DNA of 64,000 nt from Bradyrhizobium nivariense (GCF_029846715.1 NZ_JARVWW010000011.1:174447-238446), one strand, 5' to 3'. Counted from the stretch's first letter, positions 17,758 to 27,156 are shown. A program made the numbers and translations. The notes: generated by a model from the letters alone, not told the origin.

Positions 17758-20700
17758 ATGGCTGGACCGACAAAGGCTGGTGGGCGGATCAGATACGGGC
17801 TGCGATCCGTCGTACGCCACTCCCTTGCGACCCTGCTGGCGACCACTGCGCTCGGCGTCGTCGCCGCTCACGCCCTGGACGGCGACTGGGTTGGCGGCAG
17901 CAGCGACTGGACGGATGGCACGAACTGGTCATCCAACCCGTTCGTGCCGGACGGAACCGCGACATTCACCAACACCGGAAGCACGGCCGTCGACAACAAC
18001 AACGGCGTCGTCGTCATCGGCACGATCCAGTTCGCCAACATTTCGCAGGCCTACTCGGTCACGATCGGCAACCCGTTCATCGTCAACGGAACGGGCATCA
18101 TCAACAATGACACGGTCAATACGCAGACCTTCGAAGTCACCTCCGGCAACAATCTGGTGTTCCAGAACAGCAGCACCGCGAGCGGCGGCGCCGGGGCGGT
18201 GACCATCACGAACGATGCCGGCGGCACCGTCAACTTCCTCCAGAACAGCACCGCTGGAACGGCAACCCTCGTCAACAACAACTTCGTCACGTTCGAGGAT
18301 TCCAGCTCTGCCGGCAGCGCCCAGATCACCAACAACGCCAACGGCCAGATCGATTTCTTCACCAGCGCCTCGGCGGGCAACTCCACGATCAACAACCTCG
18401 CATCGGCGACGCTGAACTTCCACAACACCACGACCGCCGCCACTTCGACCATCACCAACGACGGAACGGTGAACTTCGACGGCTCCAGCACCGGCGGCAG
18501 CGCGCGTTTCGTTAACAACGCGGCGGGCACGATCGATATTTCCGGCCTGACCAGCGGCGGGATGACCGCAGGCTCGATCGAAGGCGCCGGCAACTTCGTG
18601 CTCGGCGCCAACACGCTCACCACCGGCAGTCTCAACACCTCGACCCAGGTCGACGGCGTGATCTCCGGCACCGGCGGCGGGCTGACCAAGGTCGGCACCG
18701 GCACGCTGACGCTGACCGGCGTCAACACCTACACGGGCGCCACTACGGTCTCGGCCGGAACGCTAGCGCTGTCCGGCTTCACTAGCATCCAGAGCTCCAG
18801 CCTCGTGACCGTGAACGCGACGCTCGACATCTCCGCGGTCTCCTCTAGTTTTGCCGCCGTCTCGACGCTGGCCGGCAATTCCAGCGGCGTCGTGAGCCTC
18901 GGCAGCAAGGCGCTCGTCGTCCTCAACGCCTCGACCGAGTTCGCGGGCATCATTCAAGGCACTGGCGGATTCGACGTCTCCAACGGAAGTCAGACGCTGT
19001 CGGGCGTGAACACCTATACGAACGCCACCCAGATCGACGTGGGCGCGACGCTGGCGCTAAAGGGTAGCGGATCGATCGCGAGCTCCGCGTTCGTCGGCTT
19101 CGCCAATGTAGGAGCAACGCTCGATATTTCCCAGACCACGTCCGGTACATCGGTTGCAGGGCTCTTTTCCCTGGCGCGTGAGGGCATCGTCGCGTTGGGA
19201 TCGAAGACGCTGACGATCACCAACGGCAGCTTTTTCGGTGGCGTGATCCAGGATGGCGGCATCGCCGGCGGCACCGGCGGCAACCTTGCGATCGCCAACG
19301 GCGCCACGCAACAGCTTTACGGCACGAACACCTATACCGGCACCACGACGATCGCGAGCGGCGGCGAGCTGGATCTCATCAGTTTCGGCGGCGGCGACGG
19401 CAGCATCGCGACCTCGAGCAACGTCATCGCCAACGGCTTCTTCGACATCACGGGCCTGAGCGGCGGCACCTCGATCAAGTCGCTGTCGGGATCCGGCAAC
19501 GTCAATCTCGGCGCCAACACGCTGACCATCACCAACGGCAACGGCACCTTCGCCGGCGTCATTGGCGACGGCGGCGCCGGCGGCGGGCTCACCCTGGCTG
19601 GTGGCACGCAGACACTGACCGGCGTCAACACCTACAGCGGCGTGACCACCGTGAACGGCGGCAAGCTCGTGGTCGACGGCTCGATTGTGAGCGCGAGCAC
19701 CGTCAATGCCGGCGGCACGCTCGCGGGCTCCGGCACGGTCGGCAATGTCGCGGTCAACGGCGGTACACTGGCGCCGGGCAGCGCCGCGAGCCCGTTCGGA
19801 CCGCTGACCGTGAACGGCCCCCTCAGCTTCACCGCGGCCTCGACCTATCTGGTGCAGGTCTCCTCCACCAACGCCAGCCTTACCAACGTCCTTGGCGCAG
19901 CCACGCTCGGCAACGCGACGGTGAGTGCGAACTTCACCTCGGGTACAGTCCAGAAGCAGTACAAGATCCTGTCCGCGACCGGCACCCTCGGCGGCACCAG
20001 CTTCAATTCGACTGTCGTCTCCAACGTGCCGACGCTCAACGCGACGCTGAGCTACGACACCAACAACGTGTTCCTCAACGTCAACGTCAACTTCGCGCAG
20101 GCGGGCGGCCTCAATGTCAACCAGCAGAACGTCGCCAACACGCTGACCAATTTTTTCAACTCGACCGGCGGCATTCCGGCAGCCTTCGCCGCACTGACGC
20201 CGGCGGGGCTGACGACGGCCTCGGGCGAGCTCGGCACCGGCATCATCCAGTCCGCGATCAACGCCGACGGCCAGTTCCTCAATTTGATGCTCGACCCGAC
20301 CGTCATCGGCCGCTCGGGCGGTTTCGCCAAGGCGGGCAGCGTCGCGCAATTCGCCGAGAGCGACGACGCGGCCGCCTATGCGTCCATGCGTCCTGCCAAC
20401 GCGCGCGAGCGCGAGGCCTATGCAATGGCGACCAAGGCGCCGCTGCTCTCCTTGCAGCCGGCCAGCCGCTGGAGCCTCTGGACTGCCGGCTATGGCGGCT
20501 CGGCACAAGTCGGCGGCAATGCGCCGGTCGGCTCGCAGGACCTGACCGCGCGGGTCTGGGGCGGCGCGGCCGGCGCCGACTACAGGATCTCGGTGGACAC
20601 GCTGGTCGGCTTCGCGCTCGGCGGCGGTGGACTGAGCTACTCGCTTGCCAATGCGATGGGCTCGGGCTCAGCCGACCTGTTCCAGGCCGGCGTCTATGGC

Positions 20701-21306
20701 CGGCACAATTTCGGACCGGCCTATGTCTCGGCCGCGCTCGCCTATGGCTGGCATGACGTCACCACCAACCGCACCGTGGCGCCCGCCGGCTTCGACCAGC
20801 TTCAGGGCCGCTTCAAGGCCGACACCTTCTCGGCCCGCTTCGAGGGCGGCTACCGCTTCGCGACGCCGATGATCGGCCTCACGCCCTATGCGGCGGCGCA
20901 GGTGACGAACTTCAACCTGCCCAACTACTCCGAAGTCAGCCTCAATGGCGGCGGCCTGTTCGCGCTGAACTACGCCTCGCAATCGCTGACCGACACCCGT
21001 TCCGAGCTCGGCCTGCGCACCGACAAGTCGTACGCGATGCAGAACGGCGTGCTGACGCTGCGCGGTCGCGCCGCTTGGGCGCACGACTACAATCCGAACC
21101 GCGCCGTCACCGCGCTGTTCCAGACCCTGCCGGGCACCAGCTTCGTCGTGAACGGCGCCCGGGTCGATGCCGACTCCGCGCTCGTCAGCGCCAGCGCCGA
21201 GATGAAATGGCTGAGCGGCTTCTCGATCGCCGGCACCTTCGATGGCGAGTTCTCCGGCAACGTCACCAGCTATTCCGGCAAGGGCGTGTTCAAGTACGCC
21301 TGGTGA
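17758..21306 (+). CDS. Autotransporter (type Va) with PATR passenger repeats
   Basis: An 1182-residue outer-membrane/secreted protein. The first ~40 residues form a long signal peptide with a basic N-region and hydrophobic core ending near AHA. The passenger (about 40-870) is Gly/Asn/Thr/Ser-rich parallel beta-helix and carries four passenger-associated repeats with the pattern GGLT..G.GTLTLTG.NTYTG.T. The last ~290 residues are an autotransporter beta-barrel beginning near SRWSLWTAGYGG and ending FKYAW, the aromatic terminal residue needed for Bam recognition. It lies on the opposite strand between gspM and the GspC-like gene and converges with gspM, 27 bases apart. Passenger function (adhesin or other) is not evident. 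Confidence 0.88.
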   Translation: MAGPTKAGGRIRYGLRSVVRHSLATLLATTALGVVAAHALDGDWVGGSSDWTDGTNWSSNPFVPDGTATFTNTGSTAVDNNNGVVVIGTIQFANISQAYSVTIGNPFIVNGTGIINNDTVNTQTFEVTSGNNLVFQNSSTASGGAGAVTITNDAGGTVNFLQNSTAGTATLVNNNFVTFEDSSSAGSAQITNNANGQIDFFTSASAGNSTINNLASATLNFHNTTTAATSTITNDGTVNFDGSSTGGSARFVNNAAGTIDISGLTSGGMTAGSIEGAGNFVLGANTLTTGSLNTSTQVDGVISGTGGGLTKVGTGTLTLTGVNTYTGATTVSAGTLALSGFTSIQSSSLVTVNATLDISAVSSSFAAVSTLAGNSSGVVSLGSKALVVLNASTEFAGIIQGTGGFDVSNGSQTLSGVNTYTNATQIDVGATLALKGSGSIASSAFVGFANVGATLDISQTTSGTSVAGLFSLAREGIVALGSKTLTITNGSFFGGVIQDGGIAGGTGGNLAIANGATQQLYGTNTYTGTTTIASGGELDLISFGGGDGSIATSSNVIANGFFDITGLSGGTSIKSLSGSGNVNLGANTLTITNGNGTFAGVIGDGGAGGGLTLAGGTQTLTGVNTYSGVTTVNGGKLVVDGSIVSASTVNAGGTLAGSGTVGNVAVNGGTLAPGSAASPFGPLTVNGPLSFTAASTYLVQVSSTNASLTNVLGAATLGNATVSANFTSGTVQKQYKILSATGTLGGTSFNSTVVSNVPTLNATLSYDTNNVFLNVNVNFAQAGGLNVNQQNVANTLTNFFNSTGGIPAAFAALTPAGLTTASGELGTGIIQSAINADGQFLNLMLDPTVIGRSGGFAKAGSVAQFAESDDAAAYASMRPANAREREAYAMATKAPLLSLQPASRWSLWTAGYGGSAQVGGNAPVGSQDLTARVWGGAAGADYRISVDTLVGFALGGGGLSYSLANAMGSGSADLFQAGVYGRHNFGPAYVSAALAYGWHDVTTNRTVAPAGFDQLQGRFKADTFSARFEGGYRFATPMIGLTPYAAAQVTNFNLPNYSEVSLNGGGLFALNYASQSLTDTRSELGLRTDKSYAMQNGVLTLRGRAAWAHDYNPNRAVTALFQTLPGTSFVVNGARVDADSALVSASAEMKWLSGFSIAGTFDGEFSGNVTSYSGKGVFKYAW

Positions 21307-21333
21307 GTCGACGTGGCGAGTTGACGAGGCCGC

Positions 21334-21927
21334 CTACCTCCCCGCCTGCCATTGGCCGGAGACCCCCAAAATCACCCTGACGCGGCCGGCGCCGGCATCA
21401 CTCAGCGCCGTGGTCTGGGGCACCTGGACGTCGAGCTGATCGATGAACAGAAACGGCATGCCGGCTTCGAGGTCGTAGAGCAGCTTCTGGAGCGCGGGCT
21501 GCTCCAGCTCGCAGCTGACGACGAGCCCGACGAAACCGTCCTTGGTCTGCGCGCCCGAGACGTCGACCTGCGAGGACTGGACCGAGCCGCCGACATCGGC
21601 GACTGCGGCGGCAACCCGCTGCAACAGATTGGCGCCCGCGACCGTTACGGTCGGCCCTTCCAGGAACGGCGTGCCGGGATGCTCGGCCGATAGAGCCGCG
21701 GCGTTCTTGGCGCCGCTCTTGCGGCCGCGCAGCTGGTCGAGCAGGTCGGAGGTCTGCGCCAGCGCCTGGCGGTGGGCGATGACATCGGCGATCGACAACC
21801 CAGCCATCAGCAACAGCCCGCCTGCGATCGCGAGATAGAGCGTGACCGCGATCAGGGGCGAGCCGGCGAGCGCCCGCCCAACCGCATTTCCGTTTGCGAC
21901 CTTGGCGCTGCTCACGATCTTGTTCAT
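21334..21927 (-). CDS. gspM: Type II secretion protein GspM
   Basis: A 197-residue bitopic inner-membrane protein with one helix at about 25-50 followed by a coiled-coil-like stretch and a ferredoxin-like periplasmic domain. It overlaps the preceding gspL stop region by ATGA (21924-21927) and is the last gene of the gspE-M operon. GspM pairs with GspL and GspE in the assembly platform that drives pseudopilus growth. Sequence signals are weak on their own; position, topology and size make the call. No terminator is visible before the converging autotransporter gene. Confidence 0.82.
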   Translation of the reverse strand: MNKIVSSAKVANGNAVGRALAGSPLIAVTLYLAIAGGLLLMAGLSIADVIAHRQALAQTSDLLDQLRGRKSGAKNAAALSAEHPGTPFLEGPTVTVAGANLLQRVAAAVADVGGSVQSSQVDVSGAQTKDGFVGLVVSCELEQPALQKLLYDLEAGMPFLFIDQLDVQVPQTTALSDAGAGRVRVILGVSGQWQAGR

Positions 21928-22961
21928 GGCGCGTTCCTCGGTTCGATCTGCGCCTCGATGTGGAAGCGTTCGCCGGGATCGGACGGGCTACGTGTCGTCG
22001 GGGCGTAGAAGGTCGCGCGGGTGAAATGCTGGGACTGCTCGATCAACGGGATCAGCGAGGGCGCATCGCGGGTGATGCCGCCGATCTGGACCTTGTTGCC
22101 GGCCAGATGCAGCTCGGTGACATAGGTGTGGTCCGGCAACAGCCGGCTCAGCGATTCCAGCACGATCACGCTCGCCGGCGTCTCGTACTTTCGGCGCTCG
22201 AGCAGCGCGAGCGGCGAGCGCTCGCCGCCGTCGCTGCCGCGAAGCGCGGCGCGACGCTGGGTGATCTGCCGTTCGAGCTCGCTCTCCTGCGCGCTGAGGC
22301 TGTCGGCCAGGTAGCTTGCTGCGACCGATCCGATCACCGCGGCGACCGCAGCGAGAGCCAGCACCGCTTGCAACGTCCGGCTCAGCCGCACAGGGTCGAT
22401 CGCGCCGCGCGATCTTTGCTCGAACACCTTGATGCGCCCGCCCTCGGGCGTCTCCGTCGCGATCGCGATCGCGGTCGGATGGAAGGGCGACACCGCCTCG
22501 ACATAGCTCATCGCCAACCTGCGCGGTGCCGCCGCGATCTCCGTGGAGATGCTCTCGCTGCCATGCGCCACCGGAACGCTGCAACCGAATACGGCTTCGC
22601 TCGCGCTCCAGGGCGTCAGCCGGTCGATCTGCGCCCGCACGATGCCGTCCAGGAAATCGGCCGCGCGCGCCGGCAGCTCCAATGGACGGAACAGGAAACG
22701 CGTCGGCCGCAGCACGATCTCGATGCGGCTGCCGCGGACCATCTGCGCGAGATCGGCACCAATGAACCTGCCGTCCTCGAATGCGATTTCCTTCGGGACA
22801 TTCTCCGACTTCGCCGCATCGAGCGCGAACACGCCGCTCTCGGTCTCGACCAGCCGCACCACGCGCGGCGATACCATCCGCTCCAGGCCGGCAACGACCG
22901 TGCCGGCCACCGTGCCGGTCCATGCATCGACAATGGCGCGAAGGGAATTGAGCGAACTCAT
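21924..22961 (-). CDS. gspL: Type II secretion protein GspL (PilN-type C-terminal domain)
   Basis: ATG 22961 is preferred to an upstream in-frame start at 23027, which would overlap gspK by 65 bases; it starts 1 base after the gspK stop. The 345-residue protein has an actin-like cytoplasmic domain (about 1-205), one membrane helix around 215-240, then a periplasmic coiled coil and ferredoxin-like domain as in GspL/PilN. In the complex it binds the GspE ATPase and GspM. The 4-base overlap with gspM supports stoichiometric coupling. Confidence 0.82.
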   Translation of the reverse strand: MSSLNSLRAIVDAWTGTVAGTVVAGLERMVSPRVVRLVETESGVFALDAAKSENVPKEIAFEDGRFIGADLAQMVRGSRIEIVLRPTRFLFRPLELPARAADFLDGIVRAQIDRLTPWSASEAVFGCSVPVAHGSESISTEIAAAPRRLAMSYVEAVSPFHPTAIAIATETPEGGRIKVFEQRSRGAIDPVRLSRTLQAVLALAAVAAVIGSVAASYLADSLSAQESELERQITQRRAALRGSDGGERSPLALLERRKYETPASVIVLESLSRLLPDHTYVTELHLAGNKVQIGGITRDAPSLIPLIEQSQHFTRATFYAPTTRSPSDPGERFHIEAQIEPRNAP

Positions 22962-22962
22962 C

Positions 22963-23877
22963 TCACAGAGACTTTCCGGCGGAGCCGTCGTAGGCGTTGT
23001 GCCACGACAATACACGATACGGCTCATCGCCGCTTTCGAGAAGCAGGATGACGATCTCGGCCGAGCTCCGCCGATGCGACGGCGCCTCGACCGCGACCGT
23101 CAGGCGGTACGCCTTCGAGCCCTCGACCGTCGCGTTGGTGGCACCGGCGAGCCCGATCAGGGATTTCGGATCGACGTTGGGATCGGCGCGGTCGCGCAGC
23201 ACCTGTTGCAGCATCTCGGGCGTCATGCCCGGCAGTGCCGCCACCACCTGCGGCGCGGCGTCGAGCACGTTCACGGTCCGCATGTTGCTGAACACGGTGA
23301 CGAAGGGCAGCGCGCGTTCCAAGACGGCGGCCGGAATGCCGCGCACCAGCCAGAGCTCGTCGCTGTGCGGAAACGGTGCGTGGCGCGGCAGATAGGACGC
23401 GCCGAGCGTGCGGTAGTAGGAATCCTCCGGATTGTCCTGGCCGGGCTCCGTCGACGAGCGCCAGGCGAGGATCCGGTCGGCATAAACGGGCGCGTCCGCC
23501 GCTGGGACGCCGAGCGCCATCATCAGCCCTGCGAGGATCGGCTTCGGCGCCATGTTGAGATCGATGCGCGCGGCCTCCGACCGGAAGGTGACGCTGACAC
23601 GTCCGGCGCCGACTCGGGCATTGAAGGTGCCGCTGGTCGCACGCGTGGCCTCGTTCTGCGCCGTCAGCCGGTAGGCCGCGAGTTCGAGCCCGGCGTTCAC
23701 CAGCGCATCCGCCTGCAACCGGTCGGCGTTGACGGCGACCGTGATCGCGGTGTTGGTGACATAGGTCAGGTAGATCAGCGCGAGCGCAGCCAGCGCCGCC
23801 AGTATCCAGAGCACTGCAACGACGATGAAGCCGCGGCCGTCACGAAGCCTCGCACGGTCGTGCCTCGCTCGGCTCAC
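22963..23877 (-). CDS. gspK: Type II secretion minor pseudopilin GspK
   Basis: Starts at GTG 23877, overlapping the gspJ stop as GTGA; a longer upstream frame runs through gspJ and is spurious. The 304-residue preprotein has a prepilin leader cut at Gly16-Phe17 (GRGFIVVAVLW). Position +5 is Ala rather than Glu, a known peculiarity of GspK. The body has the helix-rich insertion expected (IDLNMAPKPILAGLM, TVNVLDAAP, LPGMTPEM). GspK caps the pseudopilus tip with GspI and GspJ. Confidence 0.87.
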   Translation of the reverse strand: MSRARHDRARLRDGRGFIVVAVLWILAALAALALIYLTYVTNTAITVAVNADRLQADALVNAGLELAAYRLTAQNEATRATSGTFNARVGAGRVSVTFRSEAARIDLNMAPKPILAGLMMALGVPAADAPVYADRILAWRSSTEPGQDNPEDSYYRTLGASYLPRHAPFPHSDELWLVRGIPAAVLERALPFVTVFSNMRTVNVLDAAPQVVAALPGMTPEMLQQVLRDRADPNVDPKSLIGLAGATNATVEGSKAYRLTVAVEAPSHRRSSAEIVILLLESGDEPYRVLSWHNAYDGSAGKSL

Positions 23878-24593
23878 AGCTGCTTCTCCTCTTTTTCCGC
23901 CTGTTGCGGCCGCGTGCGCGCCGTCACGCAGGTCGTCGGATTCTTCGCCCGCGCACATTCGGCCGGGGCCGTAATGTGCGGGGTCACCGCGCCTGAGACC
24001 GAGAGGACCTGGCCGGTGGCACTGTTGCGTACCGTGATGCGAATGCGATCCGGCAGCTGCGCCTGGCCGCGCCAGGTCGGCAGCCACTGACCATCCGGCC
24101 CGGCATAGGCGAAGCTCACGCGGAATGGCGCGCGGATCAGCACGACCTGGTCGACGAAGCGGATCTGCCCGTCGGTCGGCATCGGCTGGAACGGCGCGCG
24201 CTCGCGCACCAGCGCGAGCCCCTGCGCGTCGGCCTTCTCGATCAGGCGGATGAATTCGAGCCCCGGACGCGCGCTCGGGCCGAGCGCCGTGCGCAGGAAG
24301 GTCACCGACAATTCGGCGCCGTCGAACAGCGGCGCCCTGGCATCGCTGTTGACCGTCATCTGCTCGGCGACCGACAGGTCGCCGACGATGCGGTCGAGGC
24401 CGGTTGCGAGACGCTCCGCCTGCTGCACGCGCGCCATGCCGCGATTCCAGTTCGGCAGCCATTGCGACGTCACGGTCGCCAGTGTCCCCAGGATGACGGT
24501 CATCAACAGCGTTGCGAGCAACACTTCGAGCAGGGTGAAGCCTGCTTCGTCTGCCAGCGCGCGGCGCAGGCGCTTCATTGCCAGGCCATTCAT
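23874..24593 (-). CDS. gspJ: Type II secretion minor pseudopilin GspJ
   Basis: A 239-residue pseudopilin precursor. The leader ends at Gly18 and the mature protein begins FTLLEVLLATLLM with Glu at +5, the class III signal for the A24 prepilin peptidase. The rest is a beta-rich domain typical of GspJ. The start overlaps gspI by ATGA and the stop overlaps gspK by GTGA. It is an unusually basic/Gln-rich tail (PQQAEKEEKQL) at the end. It belongs to the I-J-K tip complex. Confidence 0.86.
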   Translation of the reverse strand: MNGLAMKRLRRALADEAGFTLLEVLLATLLMTVILGTLATVTSQWLPNWNRGMARVQQAERLATGLDRIVGDLSVAEQMTVNSDARAPLFDGAELSVTFLRTALGPSARPGLEFIRLIEKADAQGLALVRERAPFQPMPTDGQIRFVDQVVLIRAPFRVSFAYAGPDGQWLPTWRGQAQLPDRIRITVRNSATGQVLSVSGAVTPHITAPAECARAKNPTTCVTARTRPQQAEKEEKQL

Positions 24594-24985
24594 TGCGCTG
24601 CCCTCGGCACCAGCTTCACCGTGGTGATCTGAATCGCGCTGCCGTCGGCGCGCTGGAGGCGCAGATTGACGGCCAACGGCACGAAGCGGTCGGTGGTGGA
24701 TTCGCCGCCCGCCACGTTCATCGGCGCGACGTCGACGCGCCAGCGGCTGCCGGCCAGTTCGCCGCTCTGCCGGCCGGGTTTCAGCAAGGAGCGCGCCGGC
24801 AGGTCCGCAAGCAGGGTCTCGGCAGTGCCGGCGAGTGCCAGATGCTGATCGATCGCCCGCGTGCCTTTCACCGTCGTGGCGATGACCGAGCCGATCGTCC
24901 CGAGCACGACCGCGATGATCGCGAGCGCGACCAGCGCCTCGATCAGGGTGAAGCCGGCGGCGTCAGAGCAGCTTCTGCGGGACAA
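24590..24985 (-). CDS. gspI: Type II secretion minor pseudopilin GspI
   Basis: A 131-residue precursor with a short leader cut at Gly11 before FTLIEALVALAII, Glu at +5. Its length matches GspI (about 120-130). It overlaps the end of gspH by 23 bases and the start of gspJ by 4 bases, in the canonical H-I-J order. It should nucleate the pseudopilus tip with GspJ and GspK. Confidence 0.86.
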   Translation of the reverse strand: MSRRSCSDAAGFTLIEALVALAIIAVVLGTIGSVIATTVKGTRAIDQHLALAGTAETLLADLPARSLLKPGRQSGELAGSRWRVDVAPMNVAGGESTTDRFVPLAVNLRLQRADGSAIQITTVKLVPRAAQ

Positions 24986-25457
24986 TCTCGACGCCTCCGG
25001 TCAACCAGTTGACGCGCACCTCATAGCCCATGCCCGGGCGCGCCAGCGCGATCACCCCGCCGCACGACATGCCCGACGGAAAGAAATCGATCGACCGCCC
25101 CGTCGCGCGGTCGGCACAGCGCGAGGCCAGCATCGCCTGCACGACGACGTCGCCCGGCAGGCGGATGGTCCGACCGGTGACGCCGGAACGGATCGCGCGC
25201 GCCTCCGCATCCACCTGGGTTGCCACCCTGACTTCCCGGCGCAGTGCCGCGTTGCGATCGGCCTTCAGCAGCGCGGCGATCTCGACCGCGTAGCTTTCCA
25301 ACTTCGCCCGCGTCGTCGTGCGCGGAACCGCCGGCAGGATGATCGCCGCGAGCAGGCCGATGATCGCGAGCACGCACAGGATCTCGATCAGCGCGAAGCC
25401 GCGCGCATCGCAGATGTCCTCAGCGCGCGCCGCTGACAATGTCGGCTGCCGTTCCAC
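24963..25457 (-). CDS. gspH: Type II secretion minor pseudopilin GspH
   Basis: The start is set at GTG 25457 because AGGAAGG lies 5 bases upstream of it; the much longer frame to 25532 lies inside gspG. This gives 164 residues with the leader cut at Gly20-Phe21 (RGFALIEILCVLAII), Glu at +5. GspH is the minor pseudopilin between the GspG shaft and the tip. The gene overlaps gspG by 38 bases and gspI by 23. Confidence 0.83.
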   Translation of the reverse strand: MERQPTLSAARAEDICDARGFALIEILCVLAIIGLLAAIILPAVPRTTTRAKLESYAVEIAALLKADRNAALRREVRVATQVDAEARAIRSGVTGRTIRLPGDVVVQAMLASRCADRATGRSIDFFPSGMSCGGVIALARPGMGYEVRVNWLTGGVEIVPQKLL

Positions 25458-25875
25458 TGCCGCCTTCCTGACCGTCCGATCCGAGCGAGACGATCTCGTA
25501 GGGTGTGCTCGCGCCCGGCGAGCGATAGACATAGATGTGCCCCCAGGGATCGCTCGGCACCACGCCGCCGCGCAAATAAGGCCCGTTCCAGCCGGCCTGG
25601 CTGGTATTGCGGGTCAGCGCCGCGAGACCTTCATTGGATGTCGGATAGCGCCCGAGATCGAGATAATAGAGATCGAGCGCGCTGGAAAAACTCTCGATCT
25701 GGATCTTCGCCGCCTTCGCCTTGGACTCGCTGAGATAGTTCAGCACCCGCGGGCCGACCAGCGCCATGATCATTCCGATGATGGTGATGACGACCAGCAT
25801 CTCGACGAGGGTGAAGCCCGCCTCCCCACGGCCTGCGCGCCGACGGCCGCGCCTCAACGATGGATGTTTGGTCAC
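25420..25875 (-). CDS. gspG: Type II secretion major pseudopilin GspG
   Basis: A 151-residue precursor. The basic 20-residue leader is cut at Gly20-Phe21, then FTLVEMLVVITIIGMIMALV with Glu at +5 forms the assembly helix. The C-terminal globular part has LDLYYLDLGRYPT, GWNGPYL and DPWGHIYVY, all conserved in GspG, including the aspartate-bearing loop that binds calcium in known structures. It forms the pseudopilus shaft. The short tandem repeat 25894-25944 separates it from gspF. Confidence 0.93.
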   Translation of the reverse strand: MTKHPSLRRGRRRAGRGEAGFTLVEMLVVITIIGMIMALVGPRVLNYLSESKAKAAKIQIESFSSALDLYYLDLGRYPTSNEGLAALTRNTSQAGWNGPYLRGGVVPSDPWGHIYVYRSPGASTPYEIVSLGSDGQEGGSGTAADIVSGAR

Positions 25876-25893
25876 TTCAAGCCTCTCCCGTTA

Positions 25894-25944
25894 CCTAACA
25901 ATACTCGGCCTAACAATACCTGGCCCAACAATACCTGGCCTAAC
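25894..25944. repeat. 15-bp tandem repeat between gspF and gspG
   Basis: Three copies (25894-25908, 25909-25923, 25924-25938) of a 15-base unit of the form cctaacaatacctgg, with one or two base changes, plus a partial fourth copy entering the gspF stop codon. On the transcript it fills the gspF-gspG spacer, just ahead of the gspG ribosome-binding region. Confidence 0.9.
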
Positions 25945-27151
25945 CGACGATCTGGCTCACCGACATCAGCGCCGTCATTACCGACGTGATCAGGCCGCCG
26001 ACCACCAGCGAGATCGCGATGATCGCCGCCGGTCCCGCGATCCCGACGGCGCGGTCCAGCGTGCGCTGCAACTTGACCTCGTAGAACTCCGCAACGCGTC
26101 CGGACAGCATCGGCAATTGTCCGGTCTCGTCGCCGAGCCGAAGCATGCGCACCGCCATCGCCGGCAGCGCCTCCGTCTCGGCCAGCGCGTCGGAGAGTTT
26201 TGAACCATGCCGAACGCGGTCGGCGGCATCGCTCCAGACCGCGGACGGGCCGGTCGTCGCCATCATGTCGATCAGGATGCGCAGCGTGGTGGTGAGATTG
26301 ACGCCGCTGCCGAGCAGCAGGCCGAGATTGCGGCAGAACAGCGCGGTGCGGTATGCGCGCATCACGTTGCGGATCGCCGGCAGCCGCGTGATCGCATTGG
26401 TGAGGCCGCGGCGGACACGCTCCTGCCGCAGCAGGAGCCACACAGCTGCGATGGTGGCCGCAAGCCCGGCCAGCACCGCATCGGAATTGCCGCGCAGGAA
26501 CGTCGAGATGTTGAGGAAGATTCCGACGATCGGATCGACCTTGGCGCCGAAATCCTGCAACACGCTGGCGAACTGCGGCAGCACGAAGGTGAGGAAGAAT
26601 AGCAGCACGCAGCCGGCCGCGCCGAGCACGAACAGCGGGTAGCGGATTGCATCCGACAGCCGGCGCCGCAAGGCCTCGCTGCGCGCGCGTTCGCCGGCCA
26701 GCACTTCCAGAACCTGGTCCAGCGAGCCGGAGGCCTCACCGACCCGCACCAGCGCGATATACATCGGCGGAAACAGCCCTTCGTGCCGCGCCAGCGCCTC
26801 GGCAAAGCTCTCGCCCGAGACGACGCGCGAACGGATGTCGGCAACGACCGGGCGCAGCCGGCCGAGATCGGGATCGGCCGCGAGCAGCTCCAATCCGTCG
26901 TTGATGCGGGCGCCGGCGCGCAACAACAGCGCGAGATCGCGGGTGAGGATGGTGACGTCTTCCGGCTTCGGCCTGTTGAACAGGCTGAACACACTGCCCG
27001 TCGCACCGCCCTCCTCCGGCGTGACGTTGTCGACTAGCACCAGGCCAAGCCGCTCGATCCGCTGCGCGACGTCGCCGGGCGCGGGCGCGGCGATGGCGCC
27101 GGAGACCAGTTCGCCGTTGGCATTGAGCGCGCGGTAACGATAATTCGGCAT
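25940..27151 (-). CDS. gspF: Type II secretion inner-membrane platform protein GspF
   Basis: ATG 27151 begins MPNYRYRALN, the usual GspF start; a longer frame to 27487 lies inside gspE. The 403-residue protein has two repeated cytosolic domains, each followed by membrane helices, with the conserved GERARSEALRRRLSDAIRYP-like stretch before the first helix and LRLGDETGQLPML in the second. Length and layout match GspF. It forms the platform core with GspE, GspL and GspM. It follows gspE by 5 bases. Confidence 0.92.
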   Translation of the reverse strand: MPNYRYRALNANGELVSGAIAAPAPGDVAQRIERLGLVLVDNVTPEEGGATGSVFSLFNRPKPEDVTILTRDLALLLRAGARINDGLELLAADPDLGRLRPVVADIRSRVVSGESFAEALARHEGLFPPMYIALVRVGEASGSLDQVLEVLAGERARSEALRRRLSDAIRYPLFVLGAAGCVLLFFLTFVLPQFASVLQDFGAKVDPIVGIFLNISTFLRGNSDAVLAGLAATIAAVWLLLRQERVRRGLTNAITRLPAIRNVMRAYRTALFCRNLGLLLGSGVNLTTTLRILIDMMATTGPSAVWSDAADRVRHGSKLSDALAETEALPAMAVRMLRLGDETGQLPMLSGRVAEFYEVKLQRTLDRAVGIAGPAAIIAISLVVGGLITSVMTALMSVSQIVG

Positions 27152-27156
27152 GATTT

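Noticed and set aside
22963..24462. A 499-residue GspK
   Set aside because: The first ~195 codons lie in gspJ in another frame; GTG 23877 overlapping the gspJ stop gives a normal GspK.
25420..25944. The tandem repeats near gspG or at 40591 as a CRISPR array
   Set aside because: Units are 14-15 bp with no spacers between them, so they are simple tandem repeats.
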